From positions 1 through 33,517 of the forward strand of contig NZ_MJAO01000035.1 in the NCBI RefSeq assembly GCF_001902635.1: DNA of 33,517 nucleotides, in the 5' to 3' direction. The position numbers were made by a program, and so were the translations under genes. Shown here piece by piece: positions 33,248-33,517 of this stretch. The notes beneath the pieces were generated by a model. It was not told the origin of the DNA. It ran no database searches and saw only the letters and a list, made by a program, of their open reading frames with translations. This DNA is from Serratia marcescens. GTDB taxonomy: Bacteria; Pseudomonadota; Gammaproteobacteria; Enterobacterales; Enterobacteriaceae. Numbering within the stretch: the stretch's first letter is position 1; every line of letters begins with the position of its first letter.

Positions 33248-33517
33248 ACACCATCGCTCTTTTACTGGCATGCTTGCATAAGCGAAGCGCCCCCTGTACA
33301 ACGTTGCCTTGGCGTTTCTGGCATGTTTTTCGGGGGGCTCGTTCAGGTGTGCCGTGTAATGTATCGGGGACGCCACTTAATAGCCCCAATAGCACTCTGC
33401 CGTTCCCGATGTGGTCCCGCATGTCTACCCAAAGGGACTGAGGGTACAAATGAGGGTATAAAACAAACCGCATCAAAAATAATCATTAAATTTAAATAAT
33501 TTATAGACAATTGTCGA
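33248..33517. other. Right-edge non-coding sequence with two GAGGGTA repeats
   Basis: 270 bp with no supportable gene. GAGGGTA occurs at 33440-33446 and 33452-33458, close to the AT-rich window end. Such short repeats are seen near tRNA-associated integrases of P4-like islands, so an integrase or island boundary may lie just beyond the window; no tRNA or att core is visible here. Confidence 0.3.

Noticed and set aside
21640-33517. CRISPR array or tandem-repeat array.
   Set aside because: No regularly spaced direct repeats were found; the only clear repeat is the pair of 87-bp GATC elements.

Overview
The window reads as an enterobacterial (Enterobacterales) chromosome: the type VI secretion (T6SS) gene order, a CP4/P4-like island backbone (alpA, antirestriction, radC, cbeA/cbtA, DUF5983, DUF4942) and LPS-core genes all fit that order. 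Genus and species cannot be fixed from the sequence alone.

Left part (1-21639, all minus strand): most of a T6SS locus, transcribed right to left as tssB-tssC-tssK-tssL-ompA-like-hcp-|terminator|-clpV-L,D-transpeptidase-like effector-small membrane protein (candidate immunity)-vgrG-tle1 lipase-three tandem DUF2931 lipoproteins-PAAR-membrane protein of unknown function-tssM-tssA (cut by the window edge). tssE, tssF, tssG and tssJ are not seen and would be expected beyond the left edge. Two effector modules are inserted into the core. One is a peptidoglycan-targeting DUF2778 protein with a two-TM partner. The other is a phospholipase (Tle1) riding on a VgrG with a C-terminal transthyretin-like tail and followed by three paralogous lipoproteins that look like immunity proteins.

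Junction (21640-22660): about 500 bp of AT-rich non-coding DNA upstream of tssB, then a fossil: the 3' end of an IS66-family transposase interrupted by the 3' end of a group II intron (domains V and VI plus the last codons of its maturase).

Right part (22659-33517): a mobile island. AlpA-like regulator and YagK/YfjJ (inovirus Gp2-like) protein on the minus strand; a long non-coding gap; an AT-rich gene of unknown function (24453-25313); then a GC-richer plus-strand cargo of envelope genes: a small one-TM protein, a multi-TM protein, a secreted two-cysteine protein, a heptosyltransferase (WaaQ-like) and an O-antigen ligase (WaaL-like). The usual island tail follows: antirestriction ArdB/KlcA-like, RadC-like, CbeA/CbtA-type toxin-antitoxin, DUF5983, DUF4942.

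The most interesting signal is a pair of homologous 87-bp elements (25889-25975 and 27208-27294), one in front of each half of the envelope cargo. Both are rich in GATC (Dam) sites at identical spacing. The second one also fits the OxyR tetramer spacing (four half-sites, each separated by 7 nt), with each GATC overlapping a half-site. This is the architecture of Dam/OxyR phase-variation switches (agn43, gtr, opvAB). In E. coli CP4-44 the slot before radC/cbeA/cbtA holds agn43 (flu), itself such a switch. The inference is that this island carries a phase-variable LPS-remodelling cassette; this is not proven.
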